From Treponema sp. UBA1793 (GTDB lineage: Bacteria > Spirochaetota > Spirochaetia > Treponematales > Treponemataceae), in the NCBI GenBank assembly GCA_002314445.1, contig DCFX01000014.1:1-58198 (forward strand): a stretch of DNA of 58,198 nucleotides. The letters are read 5' to 3'. A program made the translations under genes and the position numbers. The first letter of the stretch is position 1. The number at the start of each line of letters is the position of its first letter. The notes under the pieces were generated by a model. That model was not told where the DNA came from, did no database searches, and was given only the letters and a program-made list of their open reading frames with translations. Of this stretch, positions 32,925-41,104 are shown piece by piece.

Positions 32925-34592
32925 TTATGAGATAAGGTCACCTATGGAATATCTGTTCTGTTCAGTTTCTTCCTGCAGCGCAATTTCAAGCCGGTTATCT
33001 GCCATGATGGATGTTATAACGCCGTCGATCCGCTTACTCGATTTATTTACATCGGGCTTGAGCGGTTTTATGTTTCCGTTTGCATCAGGCTTTACCGATG
33101 CACAGCTTACCATCCACCGCATGACGGGATTGTTATCAATGAGCTTTCCGTCGACAACCAGTTTTTCCCAGTCTTTCGACGGTTCACTCATGCCTGTTAT
33201 GCTCTGGTTGAACTCGACACAGGTATACATATCTGAAAGCTGCTGGATAAGATGCTCGGCGAGGTTCCTGTCGTACGCTATTTCCTGTACGTCATATTTC
33301 TTCCCGTCTGTAAGTATCTTTTCAAACATAAAGCCGTAGTCGACTGTATCGCCCGGCGTTGCAAAGATATAACCTTCCTTTATCCACTGCCGAATAAGAT
33401 AGGAATCTGTTTTCAGTTTCGCGTCTATCTGCTGTTCCGGAATAAAAAAATAGTGTTTAGCGTACCGCCTGCCGTCCTCAAGGGCAAAGTACCACGTGAA
33501 CGCGGTGAAGTCGAGCCGTTTTGAAAGGTCAATTCCTCCCCAGCATCGTAACCCTTCCAGCCTCTTTTCATCGAAACGCTTCACGCATTTCATCCATTTT
33601 GTGTCTGTTATCCAGACTTCGGCCGCGTTCATCCACACGTCAAGGTTCTTTGTCCGGAATTCAACCTCATCGGTACTTTTCTGAAGTGCGTTTTGCGCCT
33701 TGATACGGAGATCATCTATCTTGACCGATACGCCTAGATTCGGATTAGCCTTGTACCAGTTCTTTTCATTTTTCCAGTCGTCCTTCGCATCGAGTTCATA
33801 GACAATGCAGAAGTACGTTTCATTTTCATAACCTCTGGTACCTGCAAGTATCTTTGATACGCGTTCGTATTCTTCATAGCAGGGCACGTTTCTGTCGTGT
33901 CCTGCCGTCGTAATGATGAAAAGCATGGGCTGCCGCCTGCTGCTCATACCGGATTCAATGACGTTCAGAATGTCATCCGTTTTATGTGCATGATATTCAT
34001 CGATAACAGCGCAGGACGGATTGAGACCGTCAAGTGTTTTTGATTCGCTTGAAAGCGCACTCATGCTTCCATCCCGGAAGGTAAGTGCATGTGCTAATGC
34101 CTTTATGTATTTTCGCAGTGTTTTTGAATATTTGACGGTGTTTTTTGCATCGATAAAACACCGGGCGGCCTGTGTCTGTTTTGTTGCTGCTGAATAGACT
34201 TCTGCGCCCGGCTCCGACATGAGGTCATACAACCCGACGCCGCTTGAAAAGAAAGTCTTGCCGTTCTTACGCGCTATCTGGATATAGGCACGGCGGAACC
34301 GCCGCAGTTCGTTGTCATTACGCCGCCAGCCGTACAGCATTGCAATGATAAACTGCTGCCACGGCTCCGGATGCAGCTTTTTTCCTGCAAATTCGCCTTT
34401 CGTATGTACCAGTTCGCCGAAAAAGTCTATTGCTTTCTGTGCGTAGGAGTCGTCGAAATGATAGGGGAACGTCCCTTTTTCTGCTGCTTTTAAGTCATTT
34501 ATATGGCGCAGGACTGCCTGTTTTACCTTTTTACAGGCAGGAATATGTCCCGTTGAAATATCGCTCATGTATTCGTTGTATGTATATTCCAT
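32925..34592 (-). CDS. terL: Terminase large subunit
   Basis: A 555-residue HK97-type (Terminase_1) packaging motor. The ATPase has IARKNGKT at residues 106-113 as the deviant Walker A and AVIDEYH with Asp198-Glu199 as Walker B. The C-terminal RNase H-like nuclease begins at GGIDLSKRLDFTAF with Asp355. It translocates and cuts concatemeric DNA. It follows the P27 small subunit by 4 nt and an HNH gene, a set found in cohesive-end phages. Confidence 0.95.
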   Translation of the reverse strand: MEYTYNEYMSDISTGHIPACKKVKQAVLRHINDLKAAEKGTFPYHFDDSYAQKAIDFFGELVHTKGEFAGKKLHPEPWQQFIIAMLYGWRRNDNELRRFRRAYIQIARKNGKTFFSSGVGLYDLMSEPGAEVYSAATKQTQAARCFIDAKNTVKYSKTLRKYIKALAHALTFRDGSMSALSSESKTLDGLNPSCAVIDEYHAHKTDDILNVIESGMSSRRQPMLFIITTAGHDRNVPCYEEYERVSKILAGTRGYENETYFCIVYELDAKDDWKNEKNWYKANPNLGVSVKIDDLRIKAQNALQKSTDEVEFRTKNLDVWMNAAEVWITDTKWMKCVKRFDEKRLEGLRCWGGIDLSKRLDFTAFTWYFALEDGRRYAKHYFFIPEQQIDAKLKTDSYLIRQWIKEGYIFATPGDTVDYGFMFEKILTDGKKYDVQEIAYDRNLAEHLIQQLSDMYTCVEFNQSITGMSEPSKDWEKLVVDGKLIDNNPVMRWMVSCASVKPDANGNIKPLKPDVNKSSKRIDGVITSIMADNRLEIALQEETEQNRYSIGDLIS

Positions 34593-34596
34593 GCAT

Positions 34597-35070
34597 TTAG
34601 CCGTTCCCGATAATATTTTTTACTGCGCTGTCTTCATCTTCCTCCGGTTTTACAGTTCCTTTTATACGTGCACGTTCAACCGGTGTCATTCCAAACTTGT
34701 ACATAATCTTTTCAAATTCCTGCATGTACCGGAGTGATTCAAAAAGAACATCTTTTTTCATGCGGTCAAGGGATTCAATATACTTTGCTTCGCCTCCTGG
34801 ATATGCGGCTGCTATTTTCCGCAGGTTCCGGGCGAGTCCGTAGCAGTGAAACGCATGTTCCAGAACGGGCGCATCTGTTTCTGTGACAAGATCGGCTTTG
34901 CAGAGGTTCGGGACTATTTCTTCCCATTTTTCGAGAGCTTCACCGGTAAGGGAAGCCGGGCAGGGAAGAGTTTCTATCGGTTCAAGCTGCGTGCCCCTGT
35001 CTTCATGCCGGCATTTCTGGAACGTTCCATCCTGTTTATGCTGCTCTACCGGTTTTGGCGGCCTGCCCAT
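34597..35070 (-). CDS. terS: Terminase small subunit (P27 family)
   Basis: Start 35070 (MGRPPKP) fits AGGAG 9 nt upstream; the ATG at 35079 is too close to it. The 157-residue product starts with the basic GRPPKP motif, followed by CPASLTGEALEKWEEIVP and LEHAFHCYGLARNLRK, as in P27-type small terminases that bind the packaging site. Confidence 0.85.
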   Translation of the reverse strand: MGRPPKPVEQHKQDGTFQKCRHEDRGTQLEPIETLPCPASLTGEALEKWEEIVPNLCKADLVTETDAPVLEHAFHCYGLARNLRKIAAAYPGGEAKYIESLDRMKKDVLFESLRYMQEFEKIMYKFGMTPVERARIKGTVKPEEDEDSAVKNIIGNG

Positions 35071-35136
35071 TACGCGCATCTCCTAGAGGCTTTCATTTTG
35101 CACGTGTAAATCAAAAAGGGGGCGTGTTGGTATACG

Positions 35137-35529
35137 TCAAAATGCCTCATGTTTTTCACTCCCCCTATCCGGTTTGAAATAATTATTTTCTTTGAGCGTT
35201 TTTGCACTGTGATGTTTCCAGCACATCGGCTGCAGGTTTGTTTCATCGAAGAATAGCTCTGTATCTCCGCGATGCGGCCGGATATGGTCGACGATTGTTG
35301 CTTTTGCTCCGCAGATATAGCAGTACGGATGTCCTGCAAGAAACTCTTTACTGACAGTACGCCAGCGCTGCGAGTTATACAGGTTGTGCCACTCGTTTGA
35401 TTTCTTCCGTTCCGGGACGGGACGTTTACGGTAGGACTCTTCAAGGTATAGATGTTTTTTACAGAAGTGTTTTCCCTGTTCTGCTGTTCTGAAACAGCCA
35501 CTCTTATGACACAGTGTTGTATTGCTCAT
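35137..35529 (-). CDS. HNH endonuclease (packaging associated)
   Basis: A 130-residue HNH nuclease. A first zinc knuckle is CHKSGC...C; the HNH core is YCYICGAKATIVDHIRPHRGD, then NLQPMCWKHHSAKT. HNH proteins directly before terS/terL assist cos cleavage in HK97-like phages, so the cos site may lie close by. The ATG overlaps TGA of the mini-frame ATG-ACT-ATA-GCA-GTA-TGA, and no normal Shine-Dalgarno precedes it. Confidence 0.9.
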   Translation of the reverse strand: MSNTTLCHKSGCFRTAEQGKHFCKKHLYLEESYRKRPVPERKKSNEWHNLYNSQRWRTVSKEFLAGHPYCYICGAKATIVDHIRPHRGDTELFFDETNLQPMCWKHHSAKTLKENNYFKPDRGSEKHEAF

Positions 35530-35534
35530 ACTGC

Positions 35535-35543
35535 TATAGTCAT
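35535..35543 (-). promoter_or_regulatory. ATGACTATA box at the HNH start
   Basis: Minus strand ATCAGAAATGACTATAGCAG, then TATG. It follows a perfect inverted repeat TTCTGAT-TT-ATCAGAA that includes the u-spanin stop. Confidence 0.5.
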
Positions 35544-35553
35544 TTCTGATAAA

Positions 35554-36087
35554 TCAGAACGGCAGCTTACCCATTATCTTAAGAACGATACTTAGTACAA
35601 TGAGTATAATAATAACCGCGAGTGATATACCGAGCCGCCAGTTCCTCGTTACAGATAACTTGAGCTGCGCTGTCAGTTTGTTTATCTGTGCCGACTGATT
35701 CGTAAGAGTTGTTCCGGCAGTATTTTTTATATCAGTATAATTCGTCTGTACCTGCGCTGTTTTGCCCCGTTCTGCCTGCTGGCTCTCAAGTAGTTTGTTT
35801 GTCTGCTCATTCAGCCTGTTTACCTGCGCCGTAAGTTCCGGGTTATTAATCTTTCCGGCTGTCTGTTTTATGCTTTCGGCCGTATCACTGACAGCCTGTG
35901 CTGCCTGCGCACTCTCTGCCTGCTGTCCCTGCAGCTGCGATATTGCGGTATCTACAGCCGCAGACTGTTCAACAAGTTTCGGCGTTATAGTCCCTGTTGT
36001 CGCGCATCCGTTGAACAACAGGGAAAATCCCGAAAACAATGCAATGGAAATAACTGCTATACCCCAGTATTTCAGTTCTGTTTTCAT
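35554..36087 (-). CDS. Candidate unimolecular spanin (lipoprotein with C-terminal TM)
   Basis: A 177-residue protein with an N-terminal lipoprotein signal (hydrophobic residues 8-25, Cys28 in FNGCATTG), a long Gln/Ala/Asn-rich coiled coil (30-145), and a C-terminal transmembrane helix (about 152-172, ISLAVIIILIVLSIVL). A lipid anchor in the outer membrane joined to an inner-membrane helix is the layout of u-spanins such as T1 gp11, which fuse the two membranes at the end of lysis. Spirochaetes have an outer membrane, so a spanin is expected. It is the last gene of a cassette with ATGA overlaps. Confidence 0.65.
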   Translation of the reverse strand: MKTELKYWGIAVISIALFSGFSLLFNGCATTGTITPKLVEQSAAVDTAISQLQGQQAESAQAAQAVSDTAESIKQTAGKINNPELTAQVNRLNEQTNKLLESQQAERGKTAQVQTNYTDIKNTAGTTLTNQSAQINKLTAQLKLSVTRNWRLGISLAVIIILIVLSIVLKIMGKLPF

Positions 36088-36344
36088 GCGATGCCACCTT
36101 TTGCCGCATAGTGCTTGTCCATATAAACTGAAAAATAAGTCGGTGACCAGAACATTACTATTGCTGCAGCACTTCCGATGATTTCCGACTGGTCAAGCTC
36201 TATTTTTTTCATACCCTTTAACACCGTAAGCACAGCTACCCAGATACAGGCAAATACAATAGAGCCTTTGCTCAAATTCTTTGCACCAAATACCTTTTTT
36301 ACCGGCTGAGTCACTTCTGCCGTTGTGTCTGCTTCATCACTCAT
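36084..36344 (-). CDS. Holin-like two-helix membrane protein
   Basis: An 86-residue protein with two hydrophobic segments (about 28-44 GSIVFACIWVAVLTVLK and 54-75 IIGSAAAIVMFWSPTYF) and a charged N-terminus. Size, topology and its position between the presumed endolysin and spanin genes fit a class II holin. It overlaps both neighbours by 4 nt. Confidence 0.65.
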   Translation of the reverse strand: MSDEADTTAEVTQPVKKVFGAKNLSKGSIVFACIWVAVLTVLKGMKKIELDQSEIIGSAAAIVMFWSPTYFSVYMDKHYAAKGGIA

Positions 36345-36904
36345 TTTGTTTCTCCCGGAATGTATGCATAAATAACGGTATAAATAACAGCCTGTGCGGC
36401 TATTGCCGGATTATGCGGATCCTCTATCAATCCGGCTGTTTTACTGACAAGCCGAAAATGTGTCCCTTGTGGTCCGCCCTGTTTAATTTTCTGGATACAG
36501 ACATCCATACGGCGATGTTCCTGCGATATAGCCGGATACCATGAGACGACACCGTTTCTGACTGTCCCGACTTCGATAAAACGTCCGTTGTCGCCGAGCT
36601 GCCGCAGAAAGCGTGTTGCAATGCCTGCGCCGTCTTTTTCACAGTTGAACTTACAGTCTGACCAGTGCGGACATTTCGGGCAGCGGGGATTGAACGCTTC
36701 ATACAGTTTTACTCCGCAGTTTATCGGCTGTATGTTCCCGATTCTGTTTGTTGCCTGCGCCCATTTCCATGTTTCATTTAGTTGTTCGGCTGTCAGTAAT
36801 TTCCCAGTACGGTATTCAGCCGCCAGTCCGTCACAGCGGAACCGGCAGCCGGACGTCTGAATAATCGGAAGACAGTCTTTGTCATTCTGTTTGATATGCT
36901 CCAT
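36341..36904 (-). CDS. Papain-like cysteine hydrolase, candidate endolysin
   Basis: A 187-residue protein. It has QTSGCRFRC near the start (Cys20, preceded by Gln) and GTHFRLVSKTAGLIEDP late (His149, Asp162), the spacing and context of C39/NlpC-like papain-fold peptidases. A four-cysteine cluster CPKCPHWSDCKFNC (about 75-88) may bind zinc. From memory it resembles the DUF261 family known from Borrelia and Treponema, but I could not check this. In a cassette with holin-like and spanin-like genes the simplest role is peptidoglycan cleavage. Confidence 0.55.
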   Translation of the reverse strand: MEHIKQNDKDCLPIIQTSGCRFRCDGLAAEYRTGKLLTAEQLNETWKWAQATNRIGNIQPINCGVKLYEAFNPRCPKCPHWSDCKFNCEKDGAGIATRFLRQLGDNGRFIEVGTVRNGVVSWYPAISQEHRRMDVCIQKIKQGGPQGTHFRLVSKTAGLIEDPHNPAIAAQAVIYTVIYAYIPGETK

Positions 36905-37227
36905 TATTTCTTAAAACCTCCACTTGCTACGTAATAGAGGAGGGCGCCCATAATGAACGGGACACACCACGAAATAAAACTGTCTTTGATTTTGTCCCAT
37001 GTCGTTTTAGATGCGGGTTTAACAATTACGGCAAGTGACTGTTCAAGAGCTCGTATTCTTTCGGCATGATCGTTAAGTCGTGTGTCTTGTTCTGTATCTT
37101 TGTCATGCAGCGATTTTATGTTTGATTCGTCGTATTCTTTCCGGTCGCTCATGCGTTTTTCCAGTTCGTCGAACCGGCGGTTCATGAGCTCCTTCAATCC
37201 GGCTATTTCGCTGCTTTCCGTTGCCAT
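36904..37227 (-). CDS. XhlA-like coiled-coil protein with C-terminal TM
   Basis: Start 37227 is set by AGAGGA 5 nt upstream; the longer frame to 37368 would run through a terminator. The 107-residue product has an N-terminal amphipathic coiled coil (LKELMNRRFDELEKRM, then ERIRALEQSL) and one C-terminal transmembrane helix (SWCVPFIMGALLYYVASGG). XhlA-type proteins with this layout act with holins in lysis. It is the first gene of the four-gene cassette, joined to the next by TAATG. Confidence 0.6.
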   Translation of the reverse strand: MATESSEIAGLKELMNRRFDELEKRMSDRKEYDESNIKSLHDKDTEQDTRLNDHAERIRALEQSLAVIVKPASKTTWDKIKDSFISWCVPFIMGALLYYVASGGFKK

Positions 37228-37244
37228 CTGTGTCCTCTTGTGTT

Positions 37245-37253
37245 TATAGTCAT
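37245..37253 (-). promoter_or_regulatory. ATGACTATA box before the lysis cassette
   Basis: Minus strand CCCGAATGACTATAAACAC. It lies directly after the terminator at 37262-37284 and 17 nt before the first lysis gene, which suits a promoter. Confidence 0.5.
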
Positions 37254-37261
37254 TCGGGCAC

Positions 37262-37284
37262 AAAAAAAGCGGCATTTCTGCCGC
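37262..37284 (-). terminator. Terminator upstream of the lysis cassette
   Basis: Minus strand GCGGCA-GAAA-TGCCGC followed by seven T. It ends the early transcript after the zinc-ribbon gene. Confidence 0.85.
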
Positions 37285-37291
37285 GTCTGCA

Positions 37292-37594
37292 TTACAATAA
37301 ATAAAGTGGTACAGAAGATGTTTTGATTTTCTTCCTTTTTGTTCTATCAATAATTCTGTAGCCGTCACAGCCTAATATCATTGCTCCGCAGCATTCACAC
37401 CGTTTTCCGCCGCCGCAGCGCCATGTGTACAAGGTTATTTTTTCTCCGCAGAATGGACACGTTACAATATCCCTGCTTCTGCCGCAGCATTCAGATATAT
37501 GAATACCTGTTTTTATTTTCTTATATTCAATATTTGAGTTTTTGTTAAAAGTATATGATGATACATCATCCATTGTTGTTTTATTGTAATTCAT
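37292..37594 (-). CDS. Small zinc-ribbon protein (100 aa)
   Basis: Start 37594 follows AGAGG with 7-nt spacing. The product has several CxxC pairs (ECCGR, VTCPFCGEK, KRCECCGAM), so at least one zinc ribbon. Basic C-terminus (RTKRKKIKT). It is the last gene before the terminator at 37262. Such proteins are frequent in phage early operons and may bind nucleic acids; no specific family is recognised. Confidence 0.6.
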   Translation of the reverse strand: MNYNKTTMDDVSSYTFNKNSNIEYKKIKTGIHISECCGRSRDIVTCPFCGEKITLYTWRCGGGKRCECCGAMILGCDGYRIIDRTKRKKIKTSSVPLYLL

Positions 37595-37598
37595 TTTA

Positions 37599-37838
37599 TT
37601 ACCTCTTTTTTTTATCTGCCATAGATGCTTTCTCTTGTGATTTTTCACAATGTCTGGTATATATGTCTACAAGTGTAAGATATTCTTCAAACGTAAGTTT
37701 TTTATCTGCCTGTTTACTGGCTGTAAGATACCCGTTCAACACTATCGTTAAAAGTTCCGCTCCTTGTTTTATATTGTCCTCTGAAGTTTTTACAGTCATG
37801 CCATATTGAACGCCAAGTAAGAAAAAATATTCATACAT
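37599..37838 (-). CDS. Small hypothetical phage protein (79 aa)
   Basis: Preceded by AAGGGGG/AAGGA. A helical 79-residue protein (DNIKQGAELLTIVLNGYLTASKQADK, LTFEEYLTLVDIYTRH) ending DKKKR. It lies 3 nt downstream of the 34-aa membrane peptide gene. Not recognised. Confidence 0.55.
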   Translation of the reverse strand: MYEYFFLLGVQYGMTVKTSEDNIKQGAELLTIVLNGYLTASKQADKKLTFEEYLTLVDIYTRHCEKSQEKASMADKKKR

Positions 37839-37840
37839 CC

Positions 37841-37945
37841 TTATACCCCCTTGTGAATAAGTGAAATATTATAAATGAGCAGTGCAATATTAAATACTGC
37901 TGCAATGATAAATAAAATTATTTCAATCTTTCTTTGTTTGTTCAT
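37841..37945 (-). CDS. 34-aa single-TM peptide
   Basis: A short frame with an ATG at 37945: basic start MNKQRKIE, one hydrophobic helix IILFIIAAVFNIALLIYNI, end LIHKGV. It overlaps the preceding gene by 23 nt and its end contains the ribosome site of the next gene, which supports real translation. Function unknown; could be a membrane-acting early peptide. Confidence 0.5.
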   Translation of the reverse strand: MNKQRKIEIILFIIAAVFNIALLIYNISLIHKGV

Positions 37946-38099
37946 TTGCTTTTTCTTCTCTTATATTTTGTTCTAAATTTTGTTCTAATATGTGGCAATC
38001 TCTCGGATGCTTGCATAGCGGATTATGTACACACTGTTTACATGATGACGGCAGGTGAATTACAGAATGGCAGTTAAAATATTCATTTTTTAAGTTCAT
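37923..38099 (-). CDS. Small cysteine-containing protein (58 aa)
   Basis: Start 38099 (MNLKNEYFNC) has GGAG 6 nt upstream. Contains CHSVIHLPSSCKQCVHNPLCKHPRDC, a Cys/His cluster that probably binds zinc, then an acidic tail. Overlaps the end of pcfJ in no frame but follows it by 26 nt. Not assigned. Confidence 0.5.
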   Translation of the reverse strand: MNLKNEYFNCHSVIHLPSSCKQCVHNPLCKHPRDCHILEQNLEQNIREEKANEQTKKD

Positions 38100-38125
38100 T
38101 TCAAACTCCCGAAATAGTATTAAAT

Positions 38126-39490
38126 TTATGCAGCTTGTCTTTTTACTTTCGTAAACGCCGCACGTGCGTGTTTCATCCACCGTTTCACAAAGTCGTCTAC
38201 ATCATGTACAACGCTGTCTTGATATCCGTAACATTGGCGTACTTCCAGCGTACCTGATAACCCGACTTCTACCGTTACATACGGGACATCTGTTTTATCA
38301 CACCTGCGCAGGAAGCAGATTATACTTATCCCGTCAGCCTGCCGTCTGTCATAATCCATCCTGCCTACACAATGCGCCAGTGTGCTCCCCTCTGTTATTA
38401 ATTCCTGTTTTGTCTTTGCACAAACTGTTTTATAAGTTCCGTCAGTCCATTCCAGAAAGTTATACCTTTGAGCAACCGCCGACATTTTCCCGTCAAGCTC
38501 CGCGTTCTTATGTGCAGCGTACTGCTTTGTATAATTGTCATGTAGTTTTCTGAAACAGCGCGGGAACAAAATCTTCGTGTCGGAAAAATCGAGCTTCAAC
38601 CAGTCTGCCGCTTTGAGGTAATCGCAGTACGAAGATGCATTTACATTCTTTTTAGTAATATATTCGTACATAGCTTCGCGAGTTGTATATTTGAGTACTT
38701 GCTTATACAGCTTTTTATCCGTGAACGACAGAGACCTGCCGAGTTTCGACCGTGAGCGGAGTAATTCTTTATATTCCGCCGGATCCGCATTTTTCTTGAA
38801 CGCATTGTATGCTGTGTTAAAAGCTGTGTACTTTAATTTTCCTGCGTTGTGGTAGATCCATTTTTGAAGTTTTTTGTTTCCCGTGATAACCTTAAGTGCT
38901 TTTTCTGTAATCATCTTTGTGAGGTTGAGTTTCATGAGCATTTCTGCAATAGGATAAAGACGGTATATCCTTATATATGCACTTGCACGAATATTAAAAT
39001 TATTATGCCAGGCACAATATTTCAGTGAATTATCAAGACCTATCATATCATTTATCGTAAACAAATCAGTACTGTATACTTTCTCCGGTTCAATATCTGA
39101 TTCTTCCATAAAGTCTTGATATGCAATCGGATCTACATATCCTTCCACGCAGTTTCCTTTATATTCTTCCCCACGGAACCCATATACATGTACGCCGCTT
39201 TGCAGGCCATACGACGTATAAAAACAATTCCTCGAAAACGTGCCGTACTTTTCACTTATCGCCATTATTTCCTGCCACTTGAAACCTTCGCGTTTGTATT
39301 CAATGCAGCTGAATATTCTTTCAAATAAACTTCCGTCGGGAGCTCTGTCAATTAGTGAATATTCCTGTCGCTTTCTGAAACTGCATTTTTTATAATTCCA
39401 GTACAGTATTTCATCAAGGCTTTGATTATTTTTTTCCGGAAGTACATCCATATTTTTATTTATGAAGTCTGCAAATTCATTTTGTGTCAT
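38126..39490 (-). CDS. PcfJ-like protein
   Basis: Start 39490 (MTQNEFADF) is preferred; the longer frame begins with TTG. The 454-residue protein has an N-terminal helical region and a C-terminal PcfJ core: ELITEGSTLAHCVGRMDY, then GISIICFLRRCDKTDVPYVTVEV, LEVRQCYGYQDS. PcfJ was first noted on conjugative plasmid pCF10 and is common in phages and plasmids with unknown biochemistry. It is paired with a PcfK-like gene directly upstream, the usual order. Confidence 0.75.
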   Translation of the reverse strand: MTQNEFADFINKNMDVLPEKNNQSLDEILYWNYKKCSFRKRQEYSLIDRAPDGSLFERIFSCIEYKREGFKWQEIMAISEKYGTFSRNCFYTSYGLQSGVHVYGFRGEEYKGNCVEGYVDPIAYQDFMEESDIEPEKVYSTDLFTINDMIGLDNSLKYCAWHNNFNIRASAYIRIYRLYPIAEMLMKLNLTKMITEKALKVITGNKKLQKWIYHNAGKLKYTAFNTAYNAFKKNADPAEYKELLRSRSKLGRSLSFTDKKLYKQVLKYTTREAMYEYITKKNVNASSYCDYLKAADWLKLDFSDTKILFPRCFRKLHDNYTKQYAAHKNAELDGKMSAVAQRYNFLEWTDGTYKTVCAKTKQELITEGSTLAHCVGRMDYDRRQADGISIICFLRRCDKTDVPYVTVEVGLSGTLEVRQCYGYQDSVVHDVDDFVKRWMKHARAAFTKVKRQAA

Positions 39491-39507
39491 TTTTCTTTCC
39501 TCAAACC

Positions 39508-39897
39508 TCAAAATAAATCCAGCTGCCCGCAGATTGTATCGTCTTTATGTTTTTTTGCAGATTCCGCCGGTGTGTTTGTTTTATCAGATTTGCCGGCTTT
39601 CTGTTCTTGTTCAGGACTGTTTTCTTTTTTTTCTGCGGATTCCTGTTTTTCAAAGTCCAGGCTGTCTTCAAGAATATAATGTACCGCCCAGTCATACACG
39701 TCATTGTCAGGAATACACGCTACGCCGTATTTAGCCTGTTTTTGTGCTTCCTGTTTTATATAGGCGATAACCCCGTCGAGTGTTTTATTTTCTTTTTTAC
39801 ACGCGGCGAGCAGATACTCGTCAGTTTTTACACGGTTGTTAAGATAGGCAAGGATTGCTTTTTTATATGCCTCGTCCTGTTTTTCTTCTAAGTTCAT
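39508..39897 (-). CDS. PcfK-like protein
   Basis: A 129-residue protein. The pattern AYLNNRVKTDEYLLAACKK, then IPDNDVYDWAVHYILEDSLDFE, fits the PcfK family. The C-terminal 50 residues are a Lys/Glu/Gln-rich disordered tail ending GQLDLF, a motif resembling beta-clamp binding peptides (QxxLxLF), which would link it to the replisome. It starts inside an ATGA overlap with the upstream gene. Confidence 0.7.
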   Translation of the reverse strand: MNLEEKQDEAYKKAILAYLNNRVKTDEYLLAACKKENKTLDGVIAYIKQEAQKQAKYGVACIPDNDVYDWAVHYILEDSLDFEKQESAEKKENSPEQEQKAGKSDKTNTPAESAKKHKDDTICGQLDLF

Positions 39898-40379
39898 TTC
39901 TTTATCTCCTTTTCAAATTTTGCTTTGACACGTTCCCGTGCCCCGTCATCCAGTGTAAATAAGTTTATCCGGCGTTCTATACACCAGCGTTCAAACTTCT
40001 CGCCGGCTGTCTGTGAATACAGTACTTTCCGCACCTGTAAATACAGATATGCAGTAAATGATTTTGTTATTACAAGCTCATTACCGGTGTACTGTTCTAT
40101 AACAAGAAGAGCTGCATCTTCGGCCTTGTCCTGCATGGTTAGTTTATCCATGAAGAATTTTTTCTTATTCCGTTCGGCAATTATCATTTTCAACGCGATA
40201 CGCCGGAACGTCAGATACATAAAGCCGAGAGCCTCTTTCTTCCCGTGATAGTAATCGTACTGCAGGTTCTGCAGTTTATCATTGTCTGTTTCCGGATTGT
40301 CGATGTATACAGGTATTTTATCAGGGGCTGGATGCATGAATGAAAACAGCTGCTGGCCGTCGCCTTTATTCAGTTTCAT
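39894..40379 (-). CDS. Phage protein resembling sigma-70 region 2 (161 aa)
   Basis: A 161-residue helical protein. Residues about 45-130 (GFMYLTFRRIALKMI, DKLTMQDKAEDAALLVIEQY, KSFTAYLYLQVRKVLY) have the spacing and aromatic/basic pattern of sigma factor region 2, including an EDAA segment followed by a core-binding-like helix. There is no clear region 4, so it would be a partial sigma or a look-alike. If real, it could direct phage promoters such as the ATGACTATA boxes; this is speculative. Confidence 0.35.
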   Translation of the reverse strand: MKLNKGDGQQLFSFMHPAPDKIPVYIDNPETDNDKLQNLQYDYYHGKKEALGFMYLTFRRIALKMIIAERNKKKFFMDKLTMQDKAEDAALLVIEQYTGNELVITKSFTAYLYLQVRKVLYSQTAGEKFERWCIERRINLFTLDDGARERVKAKFEKEIKK

Positions 40380-41104
40380 ACGCGCCAGCTCTCCATTCCG
40401 TCTGTGTCAATAAACAGCGCAGTCGGATTAAGCCTGTCCATAACAGCAGTTCCGACGTAGTTTGCAAACTCGACGCCTTTCTTTTGGCTTATGATAACCA
40501 TGCTTTTCTGCCGCTGATCTGCAATGTCGAATACGGCCTGCTGCTCATACTTGCTTTCATATCGTCCGATTTCGTCAACGACAAGAATATCCGCAAGCGT
40601 GTATTCATGCGCTATGTGTTCACGTGATTCATGTGCTCCGTATCCGTCAGCGTTCTTGTACCGTGCAGAAAGTGCAGAACCGGTAACATAGTCACAGGAC
40701 CAATACGCCGGTATATCGCCTGTAATTGTTTTCGGCGTCAGCAGTGCTTCGTGTATCAACCAGCATGAAAAAAAACTCTTGCCAATTCCTGAATCACCGA
40801 GAAGAATAAGCGTGACTGTATTTCCCGCTTTCATTTGCTCCCATGCATGAACCGCCTGCGCGTAGAACTGCTGCCGTGCTTTACTTCCTGCTGTGTTAAG
40901 CTTCCTGCCGATGTTCTTGTATTTATCAGGAACGATTTTTTTGTACGTTCCTTCCGCCGTGACTGCGTGAAGCGCGGCCATACCTTCAGCGGCTTTGCGT
41001 TCTGCATCCCGTGCCTTTTCGGGATTATCCTCAAGGTCTTTTATTATTGCGGTGAAGTCGGGCAAAGAGTCCGAAAGTTTATGAACTGGTGTCTTGTCAA
41101 TCAT
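40376..41104 (-). CDS. DnaC/IstB-like helicase loader ATPase
   Basis: A 242-residue AAA+ protein. Walker A is GDSGIGKS at residues 103-110, Walker B ILVVDEIG with Asp177-Glu178, and a sensor-like SQKKGVEF segment follows. DnaC-type loaders place the replicative helicase at the origin. It overlaps the initiator gene by 4 nt, the usual initiator-loader pair of phages. Confidence 0.88.
   Translation of the reverse strand: MIDKTPVHKLSDSLPDFTAIIKDLEDNPEKARDAERKAAEGMAALHAVTAEGTYKKIVPDKYKNIGRKLNTAGSKARQQFYAQAVHAWEQMKAGNTVTLILLGDSGIGKSFFSCWLIHEALLTPKTITGDIPAYWSCDYVTGSALSARYKNADGYGAHESREHIAHEYTLADILVVDEIGRYESKYEQQAVFDIADQRQKSMVIISQKKGVEFANYVGTAVMDRLNPTALFIDTDGMESWRV

Noticed and set aside
36907..37368. 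Longer version of the XhlA-like gene starting at 37368
   Set aside because: The extension crosses a clear terminator and overlaps the zinc-ribbon gene; the AGAGGA ribosome site sets the start at 37227.
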